Assembly: GCA_965215995.1 (NCBI GenBank)
Contig: OZ244128.1
Span: 1,426,001-1,490,000, forward strand
DNA from: SZUA-309 sp965215995
GTDB taxonomy: Bacteria > Pseudomonadota > Gammaproteobacteria > Pseudomonadales > Azotimanducaceae
Direction: 5' to 3'
Length of the DNA: 64,000 nt
A model generated the notes under the pieces. That model was not told the origin of the DNA, did no database searches, and was given only the letters and a program-made list of their open reading frames with translations. A program made the translations under genes and the position numbers. Positions 44,667 to 54,086 of the stretch are shown piece after piece (the first letter of the stretch is position 1; each line of letters opens with the position of its first letter).

Positions 44667-45031
44667 ACAGTCTCCTAGTTCCGGTTGCTCATAACCTGAA
44701 CACCGGGTTACATTCCTTTCATATGACCCAATTTGGGAATTGGCTAGTCTCGCTGGGCAGGTTTGGGGGAACCTACCACGCGACCGGGCATCAGATAATA
44801 GGCGCGCTCAACGAGCTAACGCTCTATGAGCCAATAAGCGCCAGACGATGTGCCCGGATACAGCCTAAGACTGCGGTTGCTGACCAGGATCGGTGCTTTC
44901 AACCGAAAATACGACCGAACAGACCGTGCAGACTGCGCAAACTATATAGTTAGCCGGAGCGCATCTTACCGCGCTCGTTCACGCAGCGCGATCTGCCAGA
45001 CAACGGCGATCGGATACAGCGAATAGGACAC
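44667..45031. other. Intergenic region between divergent fkpA and prc
   Basis: 365 nt without a supportable gene. It should carry both divergent promoters. A TATATAGT stretch at about 44943-44950 could serve prc, but I find no matching -35. A 76-codon ORF in the + frame has no ribosome-binding site and no recognisable features, so it is left out. Confidence 0.5.
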
Positions 45032-47323
45032 ATGCGACAAAGAGACAATACGCTCACCAGTGAAGACCAGCAGGCCAGTATCTTTTTCCTGAACAAGAAC
45101 CTGCAAACGAGCCTTACGCTCCGCCGACGGTTTTCCGCAGTACTGGCATTGGTTACCACCAGCGTCTCCCTCACTTTCGGCACAGCCTGGGCGGCAGAAG
45201 AGGTCGCGACGGACGCGAACATAGAGGCGGTGCCACAGGTCGCGATCTCCACCACCCCCGATCCGGTGGACCAGGCGCGTGCAGAGATCGTCGCCCTATC
45301 GCCGCTGGATGTGCATCCTCGGACCGCGCTGGGCATCGTCGATCAGCTCCGCCACAACCACTATCTGAAGAAGCCGTTGGACGATCAGCTCTCCAGCGAG
45401 ATCTTCGAGAAGTACCTGTCCCTGCTGGATGGCGCCAAGGTCTACTTCACCGAGGCCGACGTTCAGGCGCTGGAGAAGTATCGCTATCTGCTCGATGACG
45501 CGCTGGTTCGCGGCAACCTGGAGCCGGCTTTCGAGATCTTCAACCTCTACCAGGTGCGCCTGAACGAACGACTCACTTACCTGATCAGCGAGCTCGAAGG
45601 CGGTTTGGACAGCCTGGATTTCGAGGAAGACGAGGAGATCGAGATCGATCGGGAAAACGCCAGCTGGCCGGCAGACGAAGCCGAGCTGGACACGATCTGG
45701 CAGAAACGGCTGAAAGCAGCGGCGCTTGGCATGAAGCTGAATGGCAAAGAGCTCGAAGAGATCCAGGAGCTTCTGACAAAGCGTTACACGAACCGGCTGA
45801 AGCAGAGTCATCAGACCAAAAGCGAAGACGCCTTCCAGCTCTATGTGAATGCCTTCGCGAGCACCTACGACCCACACACGCAGTACTTCTCGCCAAGAAC
45901 CTCGCAGAACTTCAACATCAATATGTCCCTCTCTCTCGAGGGCATCGGTGCGGTGTTGCGCAACGAGGATGAGTACACCTCCGTGGTGGAGCTGGTACCA
46001 GCAGGTCCGGCGGACAAGTCCGGACTGATCAGACCAAGCGACCGGATCGTCAGCGTTGGCCAGGGTGAGAAAGGCCCGCTCATTGATGTGGTGGGTTGGC
46101 GACTGGATGACGTCGTGGAGCTGATCCGCGGGCCGAAAGGTTCCACCGTGCGCCTGGAGATCATTCCGAACGCGACGGACGACGACAGCACAAAGGTCAT
46201 TCAGATCACCCGTAACACCGTGAAGCTGGAAGAGCAGGCCGCTCAGAAGCAGGTGCTGGAGCTGACCCACAACGGTCAGACCCGCCGTATCGGCATCGTC
46301 AACATCCCAACCTTCTATGTGGACTTCAAAGCCGTGCAGCAGGGGGATCCCAACTACAAGAGCACGACCCGGGATGTGCGTCGCCTGATCGAAGAGCTGA
46401 AGAGCGAAGGCGAGGGCATCGATGGGCTGATCATCGACCTCAGAAACAACGGCGGCGGCTCGCTGCAGGAAGCAGACTCTCTGACCGGGCTGTTCATCAA
46501 GTCCGGCCCGACCGTGCAGGTGAAGGCGGCCAGCCGACGCGCCAACGTGTATGCAGATACGGACGGCGACGTGGCCTGGGACGGACCCATGGCCGTGCTC
46601 GTGGATCGTCTGTCCGCTTCGGCTTCGGAGATCTTCGCCGGTGCCATTCAGGATTACGGCCGCGGCATCATCATCGGCAATCAGACCTTCGGCAAAGGGA
46701 CCGTGCAGACCCTGGTCCCGCTCAACCGTGGTCAGCTCAAGATCACGGCTGCCAAGTTCTACCGGGTATCCGGTCAGTCCACCCAGCACCAGGGAGTACT
46801 ACCGGACATCGAGTTTCCGGAGACCTTCGACTCGGAGCGGATTGGCGAGAGTGCCCTGGATGATGCCATGCCCTGGGATGTGATCCAGCCTGCCGTCTAC
46901 CCGCAGACCAAGCAGATTGAGACCCTGCTGCCTGAACTGACTGAAGCACATGTGGCTCGCACGGCAGACGACCCGGACTTCAACTACATGCGAGCGATTT
47001 CCGACAAGGCGCGAGAGAACCGCGAGCGTACCCACATCTCCCTGAAAGAGAGCGTCCGGACGGCGGAGAAAGCGGCCGAAGATCAGTGGCTGCTCGATCT
47101 CGAAAACGAGCTGCGTCTGGCCAAAGGCGAAGCGCCGGTGGAGAGCCTGGATGCGCTGGATGCGCTCAAGGAAGCCGAGCGGGAATCGGAGGAAGAACCG
47201 GATCCCACCGAGGACCCGCTCCTCACGGAGTCGGGCAACATTCTGCTGGACCTGATTACTCTGAGCCACCAGGTCGCCCTGGTCGAGCGAGTGCCCGCGG
47301 ACAACGGCACCACCATCCAGTAA
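45032..47323 (+). CDS. prc: Tail-specific carboxy-terminal protease Prc (Tsp)
   Basis: 763 residues against 682 in E. coli. A signal-anchor-like segment (FSAVLALVTTSVSLTFGTAWA) ends near residue 55 after a long N-region. A helical N-domain (DQLRHNHYLKKPLDD), a PDZ domain (about 300-385, SLEGIGAVL..DRIVSVGQ), and the S41 core with DLRNNGGGSL, the serine motif DRLSASASEIFAGA and the lysine motif GNQTFGKGTVQ follow. A C-terminal helical domain ends the protein. It degrades periplasmic proteins by their C-terminal tails and trims PBP3 and hydrolases. Confidence 0.94.
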   Translation: MRQRDNTLTSEDQQASIFFLNKNLQTSLTLRRRFSAVLALVTTSVSLTFGTAWAAEEVATDANIEAVPQVAISTTPDPVDQARAEIVALSPLDVHPRTALGIVDQLRHNHYLKKPLDDQLSSEIFEKYLSLLDGAKVYFTEADVQALEKYRYLLDDALVRGNLEPAFEIFNLYQVRLNERLTYLISELEGGLDSLDFEEDEEIEIDRENASWPADEAELDTIWQKRLKAAALGMKLNGKELEEIQELLTKRYTNRLKQSHQTKSEDAFQLYVNAFASTYDPHTQYFSPRTSQNFNINMSLSLEGIGAVLRNEDEYTSVVELVPAGPADKSGLIRPSDRIVSVGQGEKGPLIDVVGWRLDDVVELIRGPKGSTVRLEIIPNATDDDSTKVIQITRNTVKLEEQAAQKQVLELTHNGQTRRIGIVNIPTFYVDFKAVQQGDPNYKSTTRDVRRLIEELKSEGEGIDGLIIDLRNNGGGSLQEADSLTGLFIKSGPTVQVKAASRRANVYADTDGDVAWDGPMAVLVDRLSASASEIFAGAIQDYGRGIIIGNQTFGKGTVQTLVPLNRGQLKITAAKFYRVSGQSTQHQGVLPDIEFPETFDSERIGESALDDAMPWDVIQPAVYPQTKQIETLLPELTEAHVARTADDPDFNYMRAISDKARENRERTHISLKESVRTAEKAAEDQWLLDLENELRLAKGEAPVESLDALDALKEAERESEEEPDPTEDPLLTESGNILLDLITLSHQVALVERVPADNGTTIQ

Positions 47324-47429
47324 GCATCCGCCAGAGTGCGGCAGGCGCCTCACTCCCCCCGCCAGATCAGACAGAGCCGGTGAAAGCCGGCCTCGGGACG
47401 TCTTTCCGCGTAGAGCCACACCCACCGAC

Positions 47430-47457
47430 GTTGAAATTTCCTCATCTGCCCCTAGAT
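47430..47457 (+). promoter_or_regulatory. Sigma-32-like heat-shock promoter of lon
   Basis: GTTGAA at 47430-47435 and CCCCTAGAT at 47449-47457 are separated by 13 nt, close to the CTTGAA / CCCCATNT heat-shock consensus with its preferred spacing. It lies 30 bp ahead of the lon ATG, and lon is a classic sigma-32 target. The other 100 nt of the gap hold nothing clear. Confidence 0.65.
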
Positions 47458-47486
47458 ATGGCAGACGGAGCACGAGGAATCTCTAC

Positions 47487-49877
47487 ATGGACATTGATCA
47501 GCAGGGTGATGTGATCGAGCCGGACGGCAGTGGCCAGATTCTCCTGCCGAGCGAGGCGCACCCCAGCATCATTCATGTGCTGCCCTACGAACGGCCATTC
47601 TTCCCCGGCCAGGCAATCCCCCTCGTGGTGGACGCGGAGACCTGGCTGCCAACCCTGCAAGCGATTCAGAAACGGGAGCAGGATGTGCTCGGGCTCGTTT
47701 CCCTGCGCGACGACCTGCCGGCAGGCGGCTCCGACAAAGCCATCGAGCCAGAGGACCTGCACGAAATGGGCACCATCTGCCGGGTGCATCGCGTGCACCG
47801 GGAAGACAATCAGCTGCAGATACTGCTGGAAGGCCTGCAACGCTTCCGGGTCCGCCGCTGGGTTACCCAGACCCCGCCGTTGTCCGCCGCCGCGCAGTAC
47901 TTTCCGGAACGCCTGCAGTCGGACGATGAAGCGCAGAAAGCCTACGCGGTGGCCATCATCAACACCATCAAAGAGCTGATTCCGCTCAACCCGCTGTACG
48001 GCGAAGAACTGAAGATCTTCCTCGCCAGGTCCAATCCGAACCAGCCATCGTTGCTGGCCGACTTCGCCGCCAGCCTCACCTCCGCCTCCCGGCCGGAGCT
48101 GCAGGAGGTCCTGGAAACGGTGAACCTGCAGCGCCGCCTGGAGAAGGTCGTAGAGCTGCTGCACAAGGAGCTCGAGATCGCCCGGGCTCAGAACGAGATC
48201 CGCGCCCACGTGGAGTCCGAGATTCAGAGTCATCAGCGGGAAGCGGTGCTGCGTCAGCAACTCAAGTACATCCAGAAGGAACTGGGGATCGCCAAGGACG
48301 ACAAGACCGCCGAGATCGAGGAGTTCCGCGGCCGGCTCGAGGCGCTGCAGGTGCCGGAGGCGGTCAGCGATCGCATTGAGGAAGAGCTGAAAAAGCTGGC
48401 TACCCTGGAACAGGGCTCACCGGAATTCGGGGTTACCCGAAACTACCTCGACTGGTTGACCAGCGTGCCCTGGGGAAAGGTCAGCCAGGACACGGAAAAC
48501 CTGGAGAAGGCGAGTCGGGTGCTCAATTCGCACCACGAAGGTCTGGCCGACGTGAAGGAGCGGATCCTCGAGTTCCTCGCTCTAGGCATCATGAAAGGCG
48601 ATGTGGCTGGCTCGATCATCTGCCTGGTGGGTCCGCCGGGTGTCGGCAAAACGAGCCTTGGCCGCTCCATTGCCGAGTCACTCGGCCGCCGCTTCTATCG
48701 TTTTTCCGTCGGCGGCATGCGCGATGAGGCTGAGATCAAAGGTCATCGCCGCACCTACATCGGTGCCATGCCCGGCAAGCTCATCCAGGCTCTGAAAGAC
48801 ACCGGCGTGGCGAATCCGGTGATCATGCTGGACGAGGTGGACAAGATCGGCGCCTCATACCAGGGCGACCCTGCCAGCGCCCTGCTCGAAGTGCTCGATC
48901 CCGAGCAGAACGGCAGCTTCCACGATCACTACCTGGATGTGGACGTGGATTTGTCCCGGGTTCTCTTCATCTGCACGGCCAATCAGCTGGACACCATTCC
49001 CAGCCCGCTGTTGGATCGGATGGAGGTCATCCACCTGTCCGGTTATCTGGACAGCGAGAAGAAGGCGATCGCCAGAAAACATCTGCTGCCCCGCCAGCTC
49101 AAACGGGCTGGCCTTGAACGCAGTGATCTGAAAGTCGCAGCACCCGCACTGTCTGCCATCATCGAAGGCTACTCACGAGAAGCCGGTGTGCGCCGGCTGG
49201 ATAAGTCTCTGGCAGCCATTGTGCGCAAGGCGGTCGTCAAACTTCTCAAAGGCGCGAAGAAACCCATCGTCATCGATGCCGAGGACGTGAACGAGTACCT
49301 CGGGAAGCCGATCTATGAGAAGGAAGCCTTGCAGCACGGTGTTGGCATCGTCACTGGCCTTGCCTGGACTGCACTGGGTGGCGCCACGCTACCCGTGGAA
49401 GCAACGAAAACTCACGATCGCCAAGCCGGTTTGAAAGTGACCGGGCAGCTCGGCGATGTGATGCAGGAATCCGCGAGCATTGCCTACAGCTACCTGCTGG
49501 CACAGGCCGAGGCGCTCGGTGTGAATACGGACTTCTTCGACAAAGCTAACATCCACCTCCACGTACCCGCCGGCGCCACGCCGAAAGACGGGCCAAGTGC
49601 CGGTATCACCATGGCCACAGCCCTGTTGTCGCTGGCCACCAGCAAGGCACCGAAGCGCCAGTTTGCCATGACGGGCGAGCTGACCCTTACCGGGCAGGTC
49701 TACCCCATTGGCGGTGTGCGGGAGAAGCTCTTGGCCGCGAAACGCCAGAAGATTCGTCATGTGATCCTCCCGGCGGCCAATGAGCGGGACTATGAGGAGG
49801 TACCGGAGCACATTCGAAAAGGCATCACCGTGCACTTCGTGAATCACTTCGAAGAGGTGGCGGCACTCATGTTCTAA
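47487..49877 (+). CDS. lon: ATP-dependent protease Lon
   Basis: 796 residues (E. coli 784). The N-terminal substrate domain includes the ERPFFPGQAIPLVV segment. The AAA+ module has Walker A GPPGVGKTSLG near residue 382 and Walker B VIMLDEVDKIG. The proteolytic domain carries the Ser704-Lys747 dyad, with PKDGPSAGIT and GGVREKLLAA. It removes damaged and short-lived regulatory proteins in the cytoplasm. GAGGA precedes the ATG by about 10 nt. Confidence 0.95.
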   Translation: MDIDQQGDVIEPDGSGQILLPSEAHPSIIHVLPYERPFFPGQAIPLVVDAETWLPTLQAIQKREQDVLGLVSLRDDLPAGGSDKAIEPEDLHEMGTICRVHRVHREDNQLQILLEGLQRFRVRRWVTQTPPLSAAAQYFPERLQSDDEAQKAYAVAIINTIKELIPLNPLYGEELKIFLARSNPNQPSLLADFAASLTSASRPELQEVLETVNLQRRLEKVVELLHKELEIARAQNEIRAHVESEIQSHQREAVLRQQLKYIQKELGIAKDDKTAEIEEFRGRLEALQVPEAVSDRIEEELKKLATLEQGSPEFGVTRNYLDWLTSVPWGKVSQDTENLEKASRVLNSHHEGLADVKERILEFLALGIMKGDVAGSIICLVGPPGVGKTSLGRSIAESLGRRFYRFSVGGMRDEAEIKGHRRTYIGAMPGKLIQALKDTGVANPVIMLDEVDKIGASYQGDPASALLEVLDPEQNGSFHDHYLDVDVDLSRVLFICTANQLDTIPSPLLDRMEVIHLSGYLDSEKKAIARKHLLPRQLKRAGLERSDLKVAAPALSAIIEGYSREAGVRRLDKSLAAIVRKAVVKLLKGAKKPIVIDAEDVNEYLGKPIYEKEALQHGVGIVTGLAWTALGGATLPVEATKTHDRQAGLKVTGQLGDVMQESASIAYSYLLAQAEALGVNTDFFDKANIHLHVPAGATPKDGPSAGITMATALLSLATSKAPKRQFAMTGELTLTGQVYPIGGVREKLLAAKRQKIRHVILPAANERDYEEVPEHIRKGITVHFVNHFEEVAALMF

Positions 49878-49984
49878 GCGGCTTCTTACCATCTGCCGTG
49901 CTCCCCATTCCAGTGCGGAAATGACACATTCTTTGCCGACCGGCTTTGCACTACCATAGCGGCAACGACTGCACTCGAGCTTAA

Positions 49985-51790
49985 GTGATCACCACGCCTG
50001 ATACCCACGCCATCGCCATGATGGTGCTGACCCTGATCGCGCTGCTTCTGTTCACTCGGGACAGAATTCCGCTGGAGCTTTCCAGTCTGGGGCTGATTGC
50101 CGTGCTCGCCAGCGGGTTCGCCCTGTTTCCCTATCCCGGTGTTGCACCGGCGGATTTTTTCGCCGGCTTCGCCCATGAAGCACTGATTGCCGTCTGCGCG
50201 CTCATGGTGCTGGGTCAGGGTCTGGTCCGTACCGGAGCGCTGGAACCGGTTGGCCGGTTGCTCGGTCGGATCTGGGGCAAGGCGCCCTTTCTGTCGTTTC
50301 TGGCCACCCTGCTGGTAGGCGCAGTGCTTTCCGCCTTCGTGAACAACACACCCATCGTCGTGCTGCTGCTTCCGATCCTGGTCAGCGTCTGCCTGCGCAC
50401 CTCGAGCTCTCCTGCCGCCGTTCTCATGCCCATGGGGTTTGCCACCCTGATCGGTGGCATGGCAACCACTGTCGGCACGTCCACCAATCTGTTGGTGGTC
50501 AGCGTGGCCAACGATCTCGGCCTCGAACCCATCGGGATGTTCGACTTCGCGCTGCCGGCGGCCATCGCCGGCGGGGTGGCCATCGTCTATCTATGGTTGA
50601 TCGCCCCCCGATTGCTTCCGGCACGCGCCATCGATCTGGATAACCCGTCACCCCGGGTCTTCGAAGCCCGCCTGCAGGTCAACGCAGACTCACCCTTCAT
50701 CGATCGGACGCTGGCGGAAGCCATCGCTGCCACGGACGGAGACATGAAGGTAACCCGGATTCGCCGCGGCGAGAACTTCATCCTGCCGCTGCCGGATGTG
50801 GTGCTGAAAACCGGTGACCGACTCCGCGTGAACGACACGCCGGTGCAACTGAAGTCCTATGAAGGCACCCTCGGAGCCACTCTGTACTCGGGAGACCGGG
50901 AGGTGGACGAAGCGCATCCATTGTCAGCCGAGAATCAGATGCTTGCGGAGATCGCCGTGGTGCAGGGCTCGACCCTGGACCGGGCAAACCTGAAGTTTGC
51001 CCGCTTTCTCGACCGCTATCAGATTGCGGTGCTCGCCCTGCACCGGGCTGGCCGGGACATCTGGGACGCCAAGCAGGAGATCCAGGAAGTGCTGCTGCAA
51101 CCGGCCGACATCCTGCTGGTACAGGGATCGCGAGAACAGATTGCCAGCCTGAAGCAGACCACGGACTTCCTGGTGCTGGACGCCAGCGTCGACCTGCCGA
51201 AGAACGAGAAAGCAGGCCTCGCGCTGGCCATTCTGGCAGTGGCCATCGGCCTCGCCGCCACCGGTGTTCTGCCGATTGCGGTCAGCGCTGTCTGCGGGGC
51301 CGCCATCCTGCTGGCGACCCGATGTCTCAACCTTGGCGCCGCCATCCGCGCCATCAGCCCGTCTGTCTACTTCGTGGTGGTGGCGAGCCTCGCCCTTGGT
51401 CACGGCCTGGTGGTGACCGGGGCCATCGACTATCTCACCAGCGTGTTCCTCGCTTCCACGGAAGGCGCCTCACCAACCGTGATCCTGTCGGCGCTGATGC
51501 TGCTGCTGGCCATCCTCACCAACATCGTCTCCAACAACGCCGCGGCCGTGATCGGCACCCCCATCGCCGTTGGTATCGCTATTCAGCTCGGTCTGCCGGC
51601 AGAACCATTCGTGCTGGCCGTACTGTTCGGCGCCAACATGAGCTTCGCCACGCCCATGGCCTACAACACCAACCTGCTGGTGATGAGCGCGGGTAACTAC
51701 AGCTTCGCGGAGTTCGTGAAGGTGGGCGTGCCGCTGACCATTCTGATGTGGGTCACGCTCACCTGGGTGTTGAGCACCCTCTATTTCTGA
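49985..51790 (+). CDS. SLC13/DASS-type anion permease with RCK_C (TrkA_C) domains
   Basis: 601 residues from a GTG at 49985. Two membrane halves (about 10-205 and 405-600) carry the duplicated motif seen as SAFVNNTPIVVLLLP and LTNIVSNNAAAVIGTP. A cytoplasmic insert between them (about 215-395) holds two RCK_C-like domains (LRVNDTPVQL and QPADILLVQGSREQI). Family members move sulfate, dicarboxylates or other anions with Na+. The substrate cannot be told from sequence, and no sulfate or carboxylate genes are adjacent. Probably a single-gene transcript. Confidence 0.88.
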   Translation: MITTPDTHAIAMMVLTLIALLLFTRDRIPLELSSLGLIAVLASGFALFPYPGVAPADFFAGFAHEALIAVCALMVLGQGLVRTGALEPVGRLLGRIWGKAPFLSFLATLLVGAVLSAFVNNTPIVVLLLPILVSVCLRTSSSPAAVLMPMGFATLIGGMATTVGTSTNLLVVSVANDLGLEPIGMFDFALPAAIAGGVAIVYLWLIAPRLLPARAIDLDNPSPRVFEARLQVNADSPFIDRTLAEAIAATDGDMKVTRIRRGENFILPLPDVVLKTGDRLRVNDTPVQLKSYEGTLGATLYSGDREVDEAHPLSAENQMLAEIAVVQGSTLDRANLKFARFLDRYQIAVLALHRAGRDIWDAKQEIQEVLLQPADILLVQGSREQIASLKQTTDFLVLDASVDLPKNEKAGLALAILAVAIGLAATGVLPIAVSAVCGAAILLATRCLNLGAAIRAISPSVYFVVVASLALGHGLVVTGAIDYLTSVFLASTEGASPTVILSALMLLLAILTNIVSNNAAAVIGTPIAVGIAIQLGLPAEPFVLAVLFGANMSFATPMAYNTNLLVMSAGNYSFAEFVKVGVPLTILMWVTLTWVLSTLYF

Positions 51791-51829
51791 AGGCCGCCTT
51801 CTTCGAAGCAGCGGCCTCCTGGCGCTGAG

Positions 51830-52357
51830 TCAACCCGGTCGATTGACGAAATCGGCGCCGGATTTTTGCAGCGCTTCAAAGCCTGGCTCCGCCGCAAAGT
51901 TCTCTTCCACCCAGGCGAGGGCGGCCTCCTGATCCAGATCCGTATCCCAGACCTTCCCCTGGGGCTGATCAACGTGCCAGGGCGTATCCCAGAACACCTC
52001 CAGACCATTTCCTTCCGGGTCGTTGAAGTAGAGGGACAGGGTGTTGCCGTGCGAAAGCGGCAGGATGTCCGTGCCCCCCGCCTTGAGCGTATCGTGCAGA
52101 GATTTCACGTCAGCAAAACTCTCCACCCGGAAAGCCAGGTGGTTGAGCGGATTGCCGGTAGTCTCACCCTGCCGGTCCGGCACCATGGCCACCTGGTGAT
52201 GTTCATCGGGATCATTGCTCATGAAGACAATGTCCGGCGCACCCGGGCCGAGCGGGCCTCGGTCGCTCACCGTAAAACCGAGCACGCCGGTATAGAAATC
52301 CAGCATCGCGTCCAGATCGCGGACGTTCAGCACTGCGTGAGACCAGGATAGTTTCAT
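51830..52357 (-). CDS. VOC-family (glyoxalase/extradiol dioxygenase-like) protein
   Basis: 175 residues from the ATG at 52357, with AGGAGG about 8 nt upstream. Two beta-alpha-beta-beta-beta modules are seen. The candidate metal ligands are His8 in SHAVLNVRD, His in LNHLAFRV and Glu in NGLEVFWDTPW, the 2-His-1-Glu set of type I extradiol dioxygenases and related VOC enzymes. It is 19 nt downstream of the FAD monooxygenase gene, so a role in opening or processing a catechol-like ring product is a reasonable inference. Confidence 0.82.
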   Translation of the reverse strand: MKLSWSHAVLNVRDLDAMLDFYTGVLGFTVSDRGPLGPGAPDIVFMSNDPDEHHQVAMVPDRQGETTGNPLNHLAFRVESFADVKSLHDTLKAGGTDILPLSHGNTLSLYFNDPEGNGLEVFWDTPWHVDQPQGKVWDTDLDQEAALAWVEENFAAEPGFEALQKSGADFVNRPG

Positions 52358-52376
52358 CTTTGCTCCTCCTGCCGGG

Positions 52377-53951
52377 TCAACCAGCATCTACTGTAGATTC
52401 ATTACTCATTGTCAGCGAGAGCGCGTTGCCCAGCCGTCCGACCAGGTCATCCAGCGAGACGTTCGAATCCGTCACGCCAAAGACCAGCCGATCCGGGCGG
52501 ACGATGGCTGCATCATGCGACTCGAAGAGTCGGTCGATATGACCGCGCACCTCCTGGATTCCCTCGAGGCTCACCACACGGGCACCCAGGTGATCGAGAA
52601 TTTGCTGGGAAGCATCCGAAAGTACCGCTTCACCACCACGAAGAACCACGGCGAAGCCAGGACCGAGCAGCTCGTCCAACCGGATGGGCTGCCCCTCCCC
52701 GGTCTGGACGATCGGTTGCGAGAAGAGGTATCCCGTGGACCCCGTGTCCGAGACCTGTTCGAGCACGACCGCACCGTCCCGGATCGGTGGCTGCTCACGG
52801 CCCTGTCCGTAGCCGGAAGACTTGAGTGCCGCCGGCGCCTCCGGCGCCGGGAGCTGCTCCCGCCGGCAGCGTTCTTCTTCCGCCAGATGCTCCATCAGTC
52901 GACCGATGGACACGGCCCAGTCCACCAGGTCGTGGGCGTGGGCATTGCGTTCGGCATGGTAGCTCTCGAGCAGCGACTCTTCCGCCACCCCGTTCACCAC
53001 CATGGGGAGTTTCCAGGCCAGATTGATCACGTCACGCATTCCGGCATTCATCCCCTGGCCAAGAAAGGGTGGGGTCTGGTGGGCGGCATCGCCTGCGATA
53101 AACACCCTGCCCGCCTGCCAACGGTCGGCGGTGGCGGCATGGAACTGATAAACGGCGGCTCGACGGATTTCATAGGTGCCCCGCGGCGTCCAGGGATCAA
53201 TCAGAGAGAGGATCATGTCCTCCTCCAGCATCTGCTCGGCGTCCTCCCCCGGGTTCATCTTGAACTCCCAGCGCCGGTAAGGGTCCTTCGTGCACACGTA
53301 GGTGACAATCCGATCCGGATCGCAGACCTGCAGCGTGTCGTTCCCCAGGGTGTGTCCCTCCTTGAGCGTCACATCCACCACCAGCCACTGATGGTCGTAG
53401 CCGAGATCCTGCCAGCCGATGTCGAACGCTTTGCGAGTCGGGCTGGATGCCCCGTCGCAGGCCACCGCGTATCGAGCGGTGAGGGTTTTCTGATTTTCGT
53501 CCGGACGGGCAAATTCCACGCGAACGGAATCTGACTCGTTGCACAGGCCACGAGCCTCGAAGCCGATGAAGGCATCAACCAGCTCATGGCCGACCGCTTG
53601 AGCCCGCAAGTAGCTTTCCAGCTCAGGCTGATCGAACATGTTCGTCGGCTGCCAGCCATTGCTGCCGAACGGTACGAACTCGGTCCCGAACAGCCATTCC
53701 CGCTTCGAGTTGGCGAATCCGGCCCGATCGCCCGGGCGCACAGCCTGCATCAGATCCTGTACCGCCTGTCCGCGACCTACTTTCTGAAAGGCACGGATGA
53801 TCTCTCCATCCAGGTTCACCGCTCTGGGCAGTCGATAGACGGCTTCATCCCGTTCGATCGCAGCGACAGAAAGTCCTGCTTCGGCAAAGAGCAGGGCCGC
53901 CGTGCACCCCACGGGCCCCATCCCCACTACCACCACATCGTAGTCCGGCAT
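52377..53951 (-). CDS. FAD-dependent aromatic monooxygenase (MhpA-like)
   Basis: 524 residues of the class A flavin hydroxylase family. The FAD-binding motif is VVVGMGPVGCTAALLFAEAG at the N-terminus, a DG motif lies in VACDGASSPTRKA, and GRVFIAGDAAHQTPPFLGQG follows near residue 285. A thioredoxin-like C-terminal domain is present. It resembles 3-(3-hydroxyphenyl)propionate hydroxylases and related phenol or resorcinol hydroxylases, which add OH from O2 and NAD(P)H. It is divergent from the TetR gene, with GGGGA about 8 nt before its ATG. The true substrate is not known. Confidence 0.86.
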   Translation of the reverse strand: MPDYDVVVVGMGPVGCTAALLFAEAGLSVAAIERDEAVYRLPRAVNLDGEIIRAFQKVGRGQAVQDLMQAVRPGDRAGFANSKREWLFGTEFVPFGSNGWQPTNMFDQPELESYLRAQAVGHELVDAFIGFEARGLCNESDSVRVEFARPDENQKTLTARYAVACDGASSPTRKAFDIGWQDLGYDHQWLVVDVTLKEGHTLGNDTLQVCDPDRIVTYVCTKDPYRRWEFKMNPGEDAEQMLEEDMILSLIDPWTPRGTYEIRRAAVYQFHAATADRWQAGRVFIAGDAAHQTPPFLGQGMNAGMRDVINLAWKLPMVVNGVAEESLLESYHAERNAHAHDLVDWAVSIGRLMEHLAEEERCRREQLPAPEAPAALKSSGYGQGREQPPIRDGAVVLEQVSDTGSTGYLFSQPIVQTGEGQPIRLDELLGPGFAVVLRGGEAVLSDASQQILDHLGARVVSLEGIQEVRGHIDRLFESHDAAIVRPDRLVFGVTDSNVSLDDLVGRLGNALSLTMSNESTVDAG

Positions 53952-54021
53952 CTAAAGTCCCCAGAATTCCCAGTACAAAGTCCCAGCAGTCCTTAATCGT
54001 TTCGCTTCTGATTTCGAATTA

Positions 54022-54051
54022 TTGACTATAGTCATTTTTATAAGCTATCAT
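54022..54051 (+). promoter_or_regulatory. Promoter with palindromic operator between tetR and monooxygenase
   Basis: TTGACT (54022-54027) and TATCAT (54046-54051) with an 18-nt spacer form a sigma-70 promoter reading toward the TetR gene. A perfect palindrome TGACTATAGTCA at 54023-54034 overlaps the -35 box and is a natural operator for autoregulation and for control of the divergent monooxygenase gene. A start site near 54058 would put the ATG at 54054 upstream of the transcript. Confidence 0.6.
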
Positions 54052-54086
54052 TTATGACTTCAATCAGTCAACAGAATTCAGAACTT

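Noticed and set aside
44723..44953. 76-codon ORF in the fkpA-prc gap
   Set aside because: No ribosome-binding site, no hydrophobic or known motif, and it occupies the region expected to hold divergent promoters.
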